DNA of 64,000 bases, taken from positions 186,001 to 250,000 of the forward strand of contig VWZF01005920.1 in NCBI GenBank assembly GCA_013396755.1, in the 5' to 3' direction. Positions within the stretch are counted from its first letter, which is position 1. Each line of letters opens with the position of its first letter. The translations under genes and the position numbers were made by a program. Below the pieces are notes generated by a model. It worked only from the letters and a program-made list of their open reading frames with translations, made no database searches and was not told where the DNA came from. This document shows, in pieces, positions 33,240-45,388 of the stretch. The stretch comes from Sclerurus mexicanus. Its lineage: Eukaryota > Chordata > Aves > Passeriformes > Furnariidae.

Positions 33240-36200
33240 AATACAGAACAGCTGGAGTAAAGAAGGGAACCAAGGAATGGCCAAATAAATGGCTTTGCTG
33301 TCGATGAAGGGCTGAGGTGCTGGGAGGGGTGGGAGGTGCAGCATTTTATCCCTTTGGCACAGAGCAAGAGCCAACAGTGACAGAGCAGAGACTGCTTCGG
33401 AAGAGGAATGAAGTGCTCAGGGTTGTGCTCCCCTTGGCAAAGTCACCACTTCTGTCTCTCTGCCTTTTACCCTTTTCTTTGTCGTTTTGTTTGGGAAGCT
33501 CCAGGTACGTGGGAGAGGGCAGTGAAAAGACAGGAGTTAAACAGCAATGCCAGATCCTGATAAAATAAACCTGACACAAAATTAGGGCACAGGTTATAGG
33601 GAAGGGGAGTCCCTTTTTAATGATATGAAAAAGACCTGCATTGTGAATCTGGTTTAAAAAGAGCCAGAGCAATTAGAATTCCAGGCTGCCACGTAACAGG
33701 CTGCAGTGAAGTAGGAATGAATTGTGCTGGGTCTTTATTAAAGACAAATTGTCAAACAGCTCTGATGGAAACCTGCCCTGCCTGCGAGTGATCAGAGAGG
33801 AGCTGGGGCAGAAATGGCTCTGCTGTGAGACACCGACATTAAAGCAGATGGGAACAGGGGAAGTTTGTGGCTCTGCTAACACAGAACTCTGAGGTTGTGC
33901 TTGTTCCTCCCTTCTGTGTATTCAGTAAATGATGAAATTATTTGAAGGCAGATGTGGAGGTTGAAGTCCCAGCTGGTGCCTCTTGGCACGTCCGTGCTCC
34001 AGGGCTCCCTCTCCCTCTCTTTTTGAGCGGCACTAAGTTGCAGAGAAGTTGGATATCTTTCCCAGATTCACCAGATGAGCCCCAGTCCCATCCTGGCATG
34101 GGGAAGGGCAGGGAGGAGGCCAAGGGAACACTGAGTGTGCTCCATGCACAGCAACTTCCCAGCTGCAATCCCAGCTCCTCCTTTCCACGTTTGGATCCGT
34201 CCCCTGATGGAACCCCAGCCCCCAGGGCTGGGGGGGCGCAGTGCTCGCCCCTGCAGGTGGATTTGTGATGCTGCTGTGGAAATGATGGGCTGTGGGAGGT
34301 GGCCAAGGCCTGGCTTTGTTAGTACCAAGTTTAGAGCCAAGCCCTTGGGCAGTGGGAGCTCCGTGCTCCAGCCTGGCTGGCAGCGGTGTGGGAAGGCAGA
34401 GGAATGGGGAACGTGCTCCCTCGTGGCAGCTGCTGCCTACGAACCACATCCATCCTGGAGCAGCCTTTGGAGGCAGGAATATCCGAGGCTGTGAGGTGCC
34501 ATCCTGCCAGGCACCTTTCCGAGGAAATCCATCCAGCCTCCTCTCTAATTACGCCGAGGTAATTAGGCAGCTTCCTCAGCGCTAGTGCACATTTCACTGC
34601 CACATCCCATCAGCGCTTGGCAGGTTTTCCTCAGCCACCTCCAAAGGAATGCTCATTCCCACGTTACTTGTGCAGTGGGATGATGTGTCCCCGCTGGGCT
34701 CAGGGTCCCTTTGAACACGCTGAAAGGAAGGGATGGTCCCTGCCCCAAAGTTGGGGCTGCTTTTTTTGGCTTCACCCATGATCTCTGAGCGCCTGGAGCC
34801 TGGTGGCATCGCCACAATGAGTGGCCCAAACACAATGAGGTCGTGACAGACCCAAAATCTGAGCCCTTGGCAGATGGACCTCGGGTCAGGCTCTGCCGGT
34901 GGCCCTTCAGAAGAGGCTCCAAAGCACCAGGGTGAGATGCACCGTGCCCGTTCGAGCCCCGGCACCTCCGGGAGCTGCTGCCAACACTCCTGTGGAGGCT
35001 CCAGAGGTTGTGCCTCTGTCAGCAGCAACTCTGAGCTGCCCTGAGCCACGGTGGGGTTAAATTAGGCAGAAACAATTAGTGCAGGCACAGAGGAAAAGGT
35101 GACGGGGGCCTCGAGCTGGTTCGTGAGGCGTTCGTGGGGTTGGGGTTGCTTTCTTCACCTGTCAGGTCTCAGAAAATAGCTCCAAAGGTAGGGAGATGGT
35201 TTAAAATGGCTTTGCAGGCGTGCAGGGAAGAGCCTGGGGGCGCTCTAAGGATCAAATGGGAGTTTATTCCCCAGAGTTTGGCTCCTGCAAACATGCCAAT
35301 CCTGTAGAGGAGCAAAAGGAGGATGTGCATGGCTCTGTTATAAACCAGGTTGTCAGAAAAGCAAAGCTGCCTCGGAGAAAGGAGGGAATTTGGTACATGA
35401 CTTTGTCTGCTCCAGTAGAAATCCAGGCACAGATTTCTATGGATAGCCTCTTTTTGGTATCACTGGGTGTTCCCATTCCCATCAAAAGGATGGAGACCTT
35501 TCGCCTCTCCCTGTCCAGAGGGTTGACATTGCAGTCACTCAGCTGCCTTTTTATTTTTGCTAGTGGTGGTTTATCCCTCTGCTGTCCCCTCCCAGTGCTT
35601 GCAGCGCGTTCCTTTTTTACTGCACCCGGAATAAATCAGGGATTCTAAAGCATATTTTATTTGGAGTGCCTGCTGGAACAGCAATTAATCACTGTCAGGG
35701 GATCTGAAAATAACCATTAATTTTTGCTTTATTCTCTACTACATAAGCAAAGAGATACATCTCCATTGCAGTTATTAATCCTTCTGCTCGCCAGGGGAAA
35801 GCCAGACTAAAGCTGGGAGCAGATCTCGGGAAGGAAAAGGTGGCGTTTAGGTGGAAAGGTGGAGCTTTGAGGGATTCAGTGCTCTGCTGTGACCGTGGGA
35901 GGGATCCTGTCTGAGGGGAGAGGGGACTCTTGGAGCTCTGCAAACAGATGTTAATGTTTAACAGGACACATGAAAGGAACTGCTCCAAAGCTCTCAGAAA
36001 ATTGTTTTGCCTTTGTTTCTTAGCTCGGAGCTCTTTAGGCACTTAATTAAAGGATACTCTTGGAATATATCTCCTCCAAATTTAGGCACGCAGCCAAAAC
36101 CAGTGACCATAAACTTGTCCTGCCAGGGCTCCCTGGTCCTTCCCCCTCCAGGACTGTGGACTCAGGCACTTCTCTTTAAGGTAAGAATATTGTTTCCTCC

Positions 36201-36240
36201 AAATTCTAGGATCGCAAATTCTCCCCCGTGACATCTTGAA
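33240..36240. other. Long unique non-coding stretch
   Basis: Includes a palindrome of two homeodomain-type sites (34545-34566) and AT-rich parts near 33560-33740 and 35640-36070. No gene or RNA recognised in 3 kb. Confidence 0.5.
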
Positions 36241-36268
36241 AATCACAGAATCACAGANAATATGGAAT
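36241..36268 (-). mobile_element. Extremely short CR1 3' terminus
   Basis: AATCACAGAATCACAGA followed by an N (36258) and ATGGAAT matches just the octamer end of CR1 in antisense. Could be chance, but the octamer is intact twice. Confidence 0.5.
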
Positions 36269-37424
36269 GTCAATCTCTGACAGCCCTTTGTGTTCTTTGC
36301 AGAGCCCCAGCCCCATTTTGGATGTTTGCAGCAGGAATGTGCATCCAGACAACACCCACATGCCATGCTGAGAGTCTGAAGGGCTCTGGGTGCGTGAATA
36401 CGCGTACACAGACACGTGTGTGTGTGTGTGAAGGTGCACCCAGGGGCCGTGTGGGACTCAAATTTCATGAAACACCAAGAAATCTGTGCTCAGGTAATTA
36501 TAAAAGCGTTAATGACACTTAGAAGCAAGAGCACTGTGTGTGCACACCTGAAGTTTTCATGCCTGCCAAACGTGGCCCTGTGACTGGAAAATCCATACAG
36601 AGAGTTTCTAGTTCCGAAACTACAATTTGGCACACCAAATGAAAAATCTCTTTATTATTCCAGCTTATCTGGGTGCTGCAGAGCACAGGCTGGGCTTTGG
36701 CTGGTTCCCTCTAACTCCCCCAGTCCCACCTCCAAGGGGGAGCACGTTGTCCCCAACCTCTTCCCATCCTTGTGTGGGAGAGATGGATCTGTAGGACCCA
36801 CAGCTGGATGTGGAGGGAGTTTCTGCACTAATTACCTGCCATCCATTCCCAAATTAAACCAAACCTCCTAATTACTCAGGTTTTTCCAGCAAGTGTTCCT
36901 CAAAAACCTGCAAGAGAGATCCTTAATGAATAATTTCATCTCCTTGATCTCTTTAACTGGAATCACTTATTTACTTAAATTTTTAGAGTTTGCTACTGTC
37001 CCTCAGGTCATTTTGTTTTTAGAGATGCAGGCTGCTGGGAAGCTAATTATGTAAAACCAGCAATTAATTTCCCACAGGCATGACAAATATTTGACTTAAA
37101 GGATGTGTCTCTCTTTTGGTGAGCCCCAGCCAATGGGCACGTTGGGAACTGCAGTGGCACATGCCAGAGAACTGGGGGCTTCCCAGGAAATCAAGGTCTC
37201 CACTTCATTTTTTGGGTGTATGTGGTTGTTTTCTGCTCAACCCCTATTGCTCTGTCCACACCTGGGAAGGAAAAGTGCAGGGATATCACACGTTCTCAGG
37301 ATTTTTAGGCATCTCACAATGACTTTTGCCCCAGAAGAGATGCAGAAATTCCCTTAAATCCACTGGACTTCCTTCTCAGGGGCTGAGGTTCTGCACTTCT
37401 CTCCAGGTTCATGTCGTGCAACAT
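36269..37424. other. Unique sequence with AT-rich block
   Basis: A short (TG)n run lies at 36415-36430. 36840-37110 is repeat-free and rich in TAAT words, a candidate conserved element. No gene recognised. Confidence 0.5.
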
Positions 37425-37695
37425 TAAATCATGGAATATTCTGAACTGGAAGGACCCCCAAGGACCATCCAGCCCAACTCTCAGCCCTGCCCAGGACCAG
37501 CCCCAAGAGTCACCCCCTGTGCCCCAGAGCATCATCCAAACCCTCCTGGAGCTCTTGCGTGGCCCCTCCAGACCCTTCACCATCTCAGTGTCCCTCCTTT
37601 GGAGCTCTCCAGCAGTTTTAGACCTTTCTTGTCCTGTGGTACCCAAATCTACACCCAGTGCTCCAGGTGAGGCCACCCCAGTGCAGGTGTTTTAC
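37425..37695 (-). mobile_element. CR1 fragment, type C, internally deleted
   Basis: The 3' end and about 130 bp match type C. At about 37555 the sequence jumps to an upstream CR1 block (CCTTCACCATCTCAGTG, then CTCCAGGTGAGGCC). The intervening part found in the 44.9-kb copy is missing. Confidence 0.85.
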
Positions 37696-39929
37696 ACACC
37701 AGTGCAAGTATTTGGCTGCAGGGTTGGGATGAGGTGTCCAGGCTCCATAGGCTTCCTCACCAGGAGCATGTGGAGAGAGGAGTATCTCCAGAAGATATTG
37801 ACCCCTCCGTGGTCTAGAGAAGCAGCCAAGGTTTAGGCTGTTCTAGGCATGACAGAGCTCCTGGAGATGGACACCCTGAGGTGCTGCAGTGTCCAAGCTG
37901 CTGGGAAAGATTGGTAGAGTGAAAAATTCTGCAGGGACAGCAATTGCCAGTTTTGGTCAGCCCTTGGGATGGTGAATTCTGGGCTCCACTGGAACAAGGG
38001 GGATAGTCCAAGACAGCTGAGGTCTCCAGGAGACCCCCTATGGATTCCAGCTGCCTGTTGGGCATGAGCACAGAGGAGACAGGATCCCACGGGATGGAAA
38101 CTGCTGCGGCTCCGGAGCCTGACACAGGAGGACCAGATTAAAGCAATGCTTGGAAATGAGATCTTTCCAAATCCTGCAAGGATTGGGAGTGGGTGGGAGG
38201 AGAGACGCTTTGTTTGCTTCTGTAGTTGAGTGTGCGAGAGATTTATAAAGTAAATGTGACAATCCTTCAGCCCGGCAGGCCCATTTCAGCTGCCAGAGTT
38301 GCATGGCCCGCTGTCCCACAGGTGCTTCCTGCTCATTTATTTCCCTTCCACCTGCAATAAAGGCGCCGCCTGAGCCATTTTTCCTGTCTGTGCAAACCTC
38401 AGGGCTGCCAGGTGGGCAACTCCAGCGATAAGCCAAGTGTGACTGCAGGACTGGTTTGTTTGCCGCGTTTTATGGGAAGGGATTGGCCGAAATTCCCTGC
38501 CCTTTCCCTGCTGGTGGTTACGAATCAGAGCCCTGGTGTTGTCACCTGGTTAAGGGGACACCGATTGCCAGGACAGAGAGCTGTCTGGGTGTTCTTTGTG
38601 CTTATAGCTGCAAAGGAAATGCGGAAACTCCACAAAAAGTAGTTTAGCCAAAAGTTCTGGGGTGGCTGAGAGCTCAGCTGGTGCAAGGGGCTGCCTTGAC
38701 CTGTCGTGGCTCTGGGATGGACCAGCCCAAGCCAATCTGAAATTCATTTCTTGTCTGTCTGAAGGGGAATTTTGCCTTTTGTGGATATCAAACATCCTGG
38801 CCAAGCTCGCACTGGCTTCTCGCAGCACGTGGTGCACACAGGCACTTTCACCATCTGCACAGTCAAGGTTACAGAGCTGAAGTGTGAAATGATATTCCAG
38901 AGAAAAGCAGGGAGAGCAGGATCAGTTCAGCCTGCAATCTTATTGAAAGCACGACACAAACCTCGCTAGAGATTCAGAGATGAAAATCATCCTTTACTTT
39001 TATTTTGCCTTTACTTTCAGACTGTCTCTTTTATTCTCAGCACTGGCAGGGCAGGAACAGCAGTAAAAGTGCCATTCCTGTTGTATTTAATTGTTTCAGT
39101 GGAACATGTGAACGAGAGCCTGAGATGGAAAAGGCCCAAGGCAGCTGAACTGTCACGCTGAGAAGCTTTGAATGTGGGGGGAGAGAAGCCCAGCACGGGA
39201 GATGTTGGTTAAATCAAACACCCCAATTGCTGGGTGCCCCCTCCCCTTTCCCTGGCAGAGCCTGTCACGTGCCAGCTCTCTCCTGCTTCCGAAAGGGAGC
39301 CTTCCTGTGGGTTCAGCCAGACCCAAAATGTTACCTAACACGTTCCTCTCCCAGGATCACCTTCCTCCCTCCTGGATCCTCTCAGCCGTTTGCACAAAAT
39401 CACACTAATTATCTCAAACGCTGCCTTCTCAAAATACCTGGTGGAACAGAAGATGCAATTACCATAATTCCACAGCAAATTTCCCTCCCCACAATCACCC
39501 TCCATTACAGCAGGTATCTAAGGTACCTTCAGCTCCACCTGGGAGATGGTGAAAGCCAAGATTTACCTTATTTAACTCTTTTCAGCCCAGTTTAGGGAGA
39601 CTTCAGTGTGTGCTTCGCAGGAGCGACTCAGTCTTGCTGCAGTCATAATTTAGAACTACAAGTTATTGCTCTGTCCTAAAATTTAAGTACTCCTGGTTTT
39701 GCTGACTGAACTTCCATGCTGTCCAGGTGAGAAATAGGCAATTCAAGAAGCGAGCAAGTTCATCCAACTTAAACGCTATATTTAGGATAGGAGAAGTTAT
39801 CCTCTGAAGGTCCCATTGATACTGATTGAGGGGCATGACTTGTTCAGGCTGGACCTCCCCTATTTGACAGTAAAAGGTCCTGGAACACAAAAAAATCTGC
39901 CCCTGCGACTCTGTGGGAGGTCTCTGACA
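37696..39929. other. Unique non-coding stretch
   Basis: No repeat family, exon or RNA recognised. 37740-38100 has the feel of an old repeat, but I cannot name it. Confidence 0.45.
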
Positions 39930-40146
39930 TGATTAGGAAGATATTAGGGAGAAATTGTCCCCTGGGAGGGTGGGCAGACCCTGGCACAGGGTGCCCGGAG
40001 AAGCTGTGGCTGCCCCTGGATCCCTGGAAGTGTCCAAGGCCAGGCTGGACCAACCTGGGCTGGTGAAAGGGGTCCCTGCCCATGGCAGGGGTGGCACTGG
40101 GTGATCTTTAACATCCCTTCCAACCCAAACCATTCCATGAATCTGT
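39930..40146 (+). mobile_element. CR1 fragment, type A
   Basis: Sense copy beginning GATTAGGAAGATATTAGGG and ending CAAACCATTCCATGAATCTG with the octamer partly kept. Confidence 0.92.
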
Positions 40147-40500
40147 GGTTTTAGGGAACTCCTGCACTCTGCATCCCTGTTTGGTTTCGATCTGAACTTC
40201 TCCTGTGGCTGGGATGAGTTGAGTGCAAAGGGGTGTCCAAGCAGACTCCTGAGAGGCTCCAGGGACAGGGAAGGGAAACTGGATGGTGGAGCCACCGAGG
40301 ATGGACTCTGAGCCCCCATGGATTAGGAACTGACAGCTGTCCCATCCCACCCACCAGGGAACAAGCTCCAGCGGTGCTGGAGATCCCTGTAGGGATATAA
40401 ATGGCATGGCTTCTCACAGCCCTTCTGCTTCTTTGCTTCTGGCTTCCTCTCCTGAGGGAAACAGGCAAAAACCTGACCTTTGCTCCCTGGTCCTCTGGCA
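40147..40500. other. Unique non-coding sequence
   Basis: No gene recognised. A plus frame starts at 40401 with a hydrophobic run but enters the pyrimidine tract and is not credible. Confidence 0.5.
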
Positions 40501-40693
40501 AACTCCTCTCCCTTCTCCTTTTTCCTTTCTTTCTCCCTCCCTTTCCCTTTTCTCCCTTTTCTCCCTTTCCCTCTCCCTTTCCATTTCCCTTTCTCTTTCC
40601 CTTTCCATTTCCATCTCCCTTTCCTTCCCCTTCCCCTTCCCCTTCCCTTCTCCCTCTCCCTCTCCCTTTCCTTCTTCTTCCCTTTCCCTTCCC
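40501..40693. repeat. Polypyrimidine tract (CCCTTT-rich)
   Basis: About 193 bp almost purely C and T on the plus strand, interrupted by a few CATTT or CCATCT words. Low-complexity sequence that gives spurious frames on both strands (Pro/Phe/Ser-rich plus, Lys/Glu/Arg-rich minus). Confidence 0.95.
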
Positions 40694-42177
40694 GAGCTGG
40701 TAACAAGGACATTCCAGGCAGCCTTTTATGCAGGTGTGGGCACACAATCCCACTCAGTCTCTGAGTCCTGCTGGGATCAAATCCCTACACCACCTCTCCA
40801 GGATGCTGGAAAAGCACCAAACCCCCAGCCCCAGCTTTTCCAGCTGCTCAGCCGAGGTGCAGCAGGTGCCGGGATTGCTGGGACACTGCCCTGCCAGCTC
40901 CCAACCCTTCCCAAGGGCTTTGGAAGAGCACTGGGATTTTCACAAGCTCAGGAATATTATTCTGGCCACCCTCCAACACGCAACATTTCATTTTCCTTGA
41001 AAAAGGATATGTTGAAGCTCCTGGGAGAGCCATCCCAGGATGCCTCCTGTGAAACCCCTCCTGCCTGGCCACAATTCCCGAAGAATTCCAGTTTGGAAGA
41101 GGTAACATGGGAGCACAAGCTGTAGAAATGGAGCTGCTAAACTTCCAGCTTCTCGAGCCAGGGGTTTCATAACAGCAAGTTTTAAATTTTAACCCCATCA
41201 GTGACCATAAAATTGACCCTAAAATTGACAGAAGCTCACAAAGTTAATGAAGTTGTACAGAGAAATCCTTTTTTCCCCCTTTATGTACCTACAAATACAT
41301 TTTATGTGATCTCCATTGGCACAAACAGGGTGAGCAACACGGGTGAACACAGCCCAAATAAGGAGAAAATTGTGTATTAGGTTTCTGTCCTGGCAGAGTT
41401 TTCTCAGAAATATCAGCCTGGATATTTCAAAAACCTTCAGGCCCCCAAACCACAAGGGTAATGTGCTTTAAAAATAGTAAGATTTCATAAATACAAATCG
41501 ATTGTGAGGCTCAGTGTTGCCTTTCCAGTGGGTTCATTGGCCTTCATGTGCTGCTTGATCTCATCCTTCAATCCTCTGAGTCCAAACCACTACTTTTTCA
41601 TTAAAATAAGGAGCTGAAATCTCTTTTACCCCTGACTCTGAAAACCAGAGCTTCCAAAATACTGAATATTACCAACCTCTTAACCAAATAATCTGATTTT
41701 TTCCTAATTTCCCCTATTTTGCAGGGGTTGAGGATTGCACAGTGTGTTAATGAACAGCTTCTGAGCTCCTTCCCCTGTTCCCTCCTGCCATCTTTCAGGA
41801 GTTTATTTTTAAAAGTACCACCCAGGGCATTGGAATAGCAATAAAGAATAGGTTAAAGCCTCTGATGTTTCATTCCAGGAAAGCTGAAAAGATTAATGCA
41901 CTTGTCTGCAACTTGAGCCTTTGCTATTCCCAGCTCTCCAGAAACCAAACAGCATGTACAGCAATTTCTTTATTACTTAAATCACATTGCACGATTATTA
42001 CACCTCTCGGGCCACGAGGCAGCAAAATTGCAGCGGCCCCCGAGGTGAGAGGGGCCCAAGGAGGTCGGATCCGCTGATGGGAAATCGTGTTGGCTTTATA
42101 AGACAGCCTTGTAGCTGTGGTGACATGGAAGGTCTCTGGGGGAGAGGTCACCCCTCGCTGTGTTTCGGCGTCTGTTG
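40694..42177. other. Unique non-coding sequence
   Basis: AT-rich at 41160-41740. No gene or repeat recognised. Confidence 0.5.
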
Positions 42178-42345
42178 TCACAGAATCCTTGAGGTTGGAA
42201 AAGATCTCCAAGACCACGGAGTCTGAGCTGTGCCCGATGCCCACCNGCTCTCAAACAGCTTTCTGTCTTGACTACCCTCTGAGGGAAGAACCTTCAGCTG
42301 AGATCCCACCTGGCCCAGCCTCAGCAGTTCCCTGGGCATCATGAG
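42178..42345 (-). mobile_element. CR1 fragment, type D end with type C body
   Basis: Starts TCACAGAATCCTTGAGG, contains GTGCCCGATGCCCACC (one N at 42246), then continues as CTCTGAGGGAAGAACCTTC and AGATCCCACCTGGCCC, which match the type C body. It may be a true subfamily or a mosaic. Confidence 0.85.
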
Positions 42346-44901
42346 CAGCACAGCCCAGCTGAGTGCGGGACCACCGAGCTGCACCTGCCCACGCTGGGTT
42401 TACCAAAGCCTTCAGCACACAAGGTAGGTCTTCCCAAAACCAGTCTGGGGTCCTGGACTAAGCCCTGGGCAGCTGGGTTTGGTCCTTCCTTCATGCAATC
42501 CTTTTTTCCACCTCATTGCTCAGATTATTCCCTGGATTCAGTGGGTAAGGAGAGCCTGAGCCAGCCCCTGGTCAATGGCACTTTGACATCCCCCATGTTG
42601 GAGCGGCTCCTCTGCCACAGAGAAGGAAGATCTCATCTTGCTAAACTGCTGCAGCCCTCAGAATGATATTATCCACCTTAAAGATGAGCCTAAATCTGAG
42701 TGTGCTGCATCATTATCATTATTTGCACAGCACAAACACATGAGTAGATGGTGGATGAGGACGGAGTTAATGGCATTTGCTCACGGTTAATATTAAATTT
42801 CATATGTGTCAAAAGATTTGGCTCTTACATTATTCTTTCGTTTGTATTTTCTGGCTTTTTTTTTCCCCCTGAACATCTTCTCAAAGGTTAGATTATTGCT
42901 GCTATTAATATTTCTGTCTGTTCCTAACTCGAGCTGTATCTATTTTTTTTTGAGATTATTTGTGTGTTGATTATCTTTGTTAATAGAAACCAGACTCTTT
43001 AGGATGGCATGGATGAGTGACAGCCAAAGAAATCACTTCATACAGGATTCCTGACACAATATTTTGACAATTTCATTTTAAGTAAGACACTGTGATTGTC
43101 AGTTCAGCTACAATGTGGTTGTTGCTCCCTAGCGGGGAAAAAAATCCCAAAATTGAAGGAAATCATATTCCCAGCTAAGTGATTTTTACAGCAGAACATT
43201 CAGGTCTTGCCCTTGCCTCTCTTTGTGTGTGTACAACACACCAGGACACTTGAGATGCATAAAGGGACAGCAAACACCCGGAAAATGTTGAAGAGCCCGA
43301 GTGCACTTGGCAGAAACGTGTAGGAAATACAGATAATTCATCCTTTGGGGTCTGCTGACAGCGTTTGGCCATTTGCGCTCCCTCTCTGCCTGATGAAATC
43401 CCCACAACAAACCCCAGGATTGCTGAGGGAAGGGCTTTGGGCATTTCTCCTCATCTGGAGGCCAGAATGGTTTCTCCTTGAATGGAAAGGGAAGGTGTAA
43501 GACAAGTGGCCATGGCCAGCAGTCTTGGATGTCATGGGGTAGGGCAGGAAAAGTGCTGGGAAGAAATTGTAGGGGGAATGTTTATTTCTATGGTAAAAAG
43601 AGATTTTAAAGTGGAAATGGGGCAGGAAACGAGCTCCTGATAAATGATAAAATCTCCTCTTCTTGCAAAAAGGATTTTCCCCCCAAAAAAGTGCTTTTGT
43701 ATCACCGGGTGCTTTGGACAAAGGGATCGGGTAAGGCTGGCACTGGGAGGAGTTCTGGATGGAGACTTTGGGATAAAAAGGGTGGGAGAAGCCCAAGGTT
43801 TGAGCGGTTCATTCAGAGCTGAGCCCTGTCTAATAACTCCTCCTGCCTCAGTTTTCAGTGCCTGATTCCAACCATTTCCCTCCTGTTCTCACACACGATG
43901 GAAATGCATCCTGAAGCTGTAATTATGTCATTGAGCGGAATATGTGTTTTCTGGCCAGCTCTGAATTGTGTCCCACCAACCCGAAGGAGGGTCCGGATTG
44001 CCTGGGGCAGGTCACCAGGGCATTCTGAAGAGTCAGAGGATGAAATTAAGAAAGGGGAAACTCAGGCTGAATATCAAGAAAATCTTGTTGGCAACGAGCT
44101 TATTGTTGCTGTGATTTATGTTGCCGTCACTGCCTGGCGGGTCACACCAGGGCTCTTCCACGCAGCTGGGAATTCAGGATTGGGGTCTCCCTTGGGAGAC
44201 GCACCATGGGTGACACCATACCGAGGTCACTGCTGGAGCAGGAGCTGGACAAAAGTGTCCTGAAGTCAAGGCTTGGATCAATTTGCAATGCAAGTAGGTC
44301 AGACAGGAATTCTGGAGCAGGAGGAAGAGCCCAGGATAAACACAAATGGTGGCATGGAGCTACTGATCCTTGGTGTCTCCTGCAATCCCAGAAGGGTATG
44401 GAGGTGTCTGTGGCTTGAACTTGGGAGGTGCCCAACTGGCCCAAATCTGTATTCTCTTGGGATAACCAAACAGCAGTTTCCCCTGAGGTCTTGTTGGAGC
44501 CCATTCTCGCTCCAAGCCATGCCCATCCAATCCCTTTGGTCTCTGGTGGTCCTTCCATGGACCTGAAGACTCCTTGGTGCTGTTCCTCAGCTTTATCTAG
44601 TGCTGCCAGGGGATTTTGCCTCCTCCCCTTCCCCGCAGATCTGCACGTGGGCTGTCAGGGTCCTGTGGGTGGGAACTTGTCCTTGGGGATTTGGTGGATG
44701 AGTTTCTGGCTTGACTTGTGGCTACTGAACCCCGTTGAGGAGTGGGACATCTCTGTCACTGATGGCACCTCACAAGGGGCAAATACAGTCCTGGGAGGTT
44801 CACATAGAGAGCTGAGACAGCACATCCTTGTCCTCCTTCACATGGGCACCCACAAGGGTGAGATGAGCTCACCCAGCTCAGGGTGGTGATGGGTTGTGTT
44901 A
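42346..44901. other. Unique non-coding stretch with AT-rich block
   Basis: 42690-43000 is AT-rich, repeat-free and a candidate conserved element. The rest is GC-balanced, with no gene or RNA recognised. Confidence 0.5.
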
Positions 44902-45388
44902 CACAGAATCCCAAAATCCCAGGATATGCTGAGCTGGAAGGGACCCCCAAGGATCATCCAGCCCAACCCTCAGCCCTGCACAGGACCAGCCCCAAGAGTC
45001 ACCCCTGTGCCCCAGAGCATCATCCAAACCCTCCTGGAGCTCTGGCAGCCTTGGGGCCGTGCCCACTGCCCTGGGGAGCCTGGGCAGTGCCCACCACCCT
45101 CTGGGGGAAGAACCTTCTGCTGAGATCCCACCTGAGCCTGCCCTGACACAGCTCCAGCCCTTCCCTGGCTGCTGTCCCTGGTCCCCCCAGAGCAGAGCTC
45201 AGTGCCTGCCCCTCCTCTGCCCCTGCCCAGGAAGGTGTCCCTGCAATGAGGTCTCCCCTCAGTCTCCTCTTCTCCAGCTCAACACCCCAAGTGCCCTCAG
45301 TGTCCTCACACGCTTCCCCCCCAGGCCCTGAACCATCTCTTTGCCCTCCTTTGGACACTCTCATTAACCCAATTTTGGACACTTTGAG
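44902..45388 (-). mobile_element. CR1 fragment, type C (longest type C copy)
   Basis: About 487 bp from ACACAGAATCCCAAAATCCC through AGAGCAGAGCTCAGTGCC and CTCCTCTTCTCCAGCTCAAC to TTTGGACACTCTC. The minus frame retains RWDLSRRFFPQRVVG, matching the ORF2 C-terminal region. It serves as the reference for the other type C copies. Confidence 0.94.

Noticed and set aside
32569..33273. 234-codon minus-strand open frame
   Set aside because: Runs antisense through the CR1 at 32918-33239, a repeated artefact seen at each type A copy.
37740..38100. Possible old LTR or other repeat
   Set aside because: No paired repeat, primer-binding site or polypurine tract could be found and I do not recognise the family.
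40401..41125. Plus frames with a hydrophobic start (MAWLLTALLLLCFWLPLL) resembling a signal peptide, and a 239-codon frame
   Set aside because: Both translate the polypyrimidine tract; the hydrophobic start is a by-product of T/C-rich DNA.
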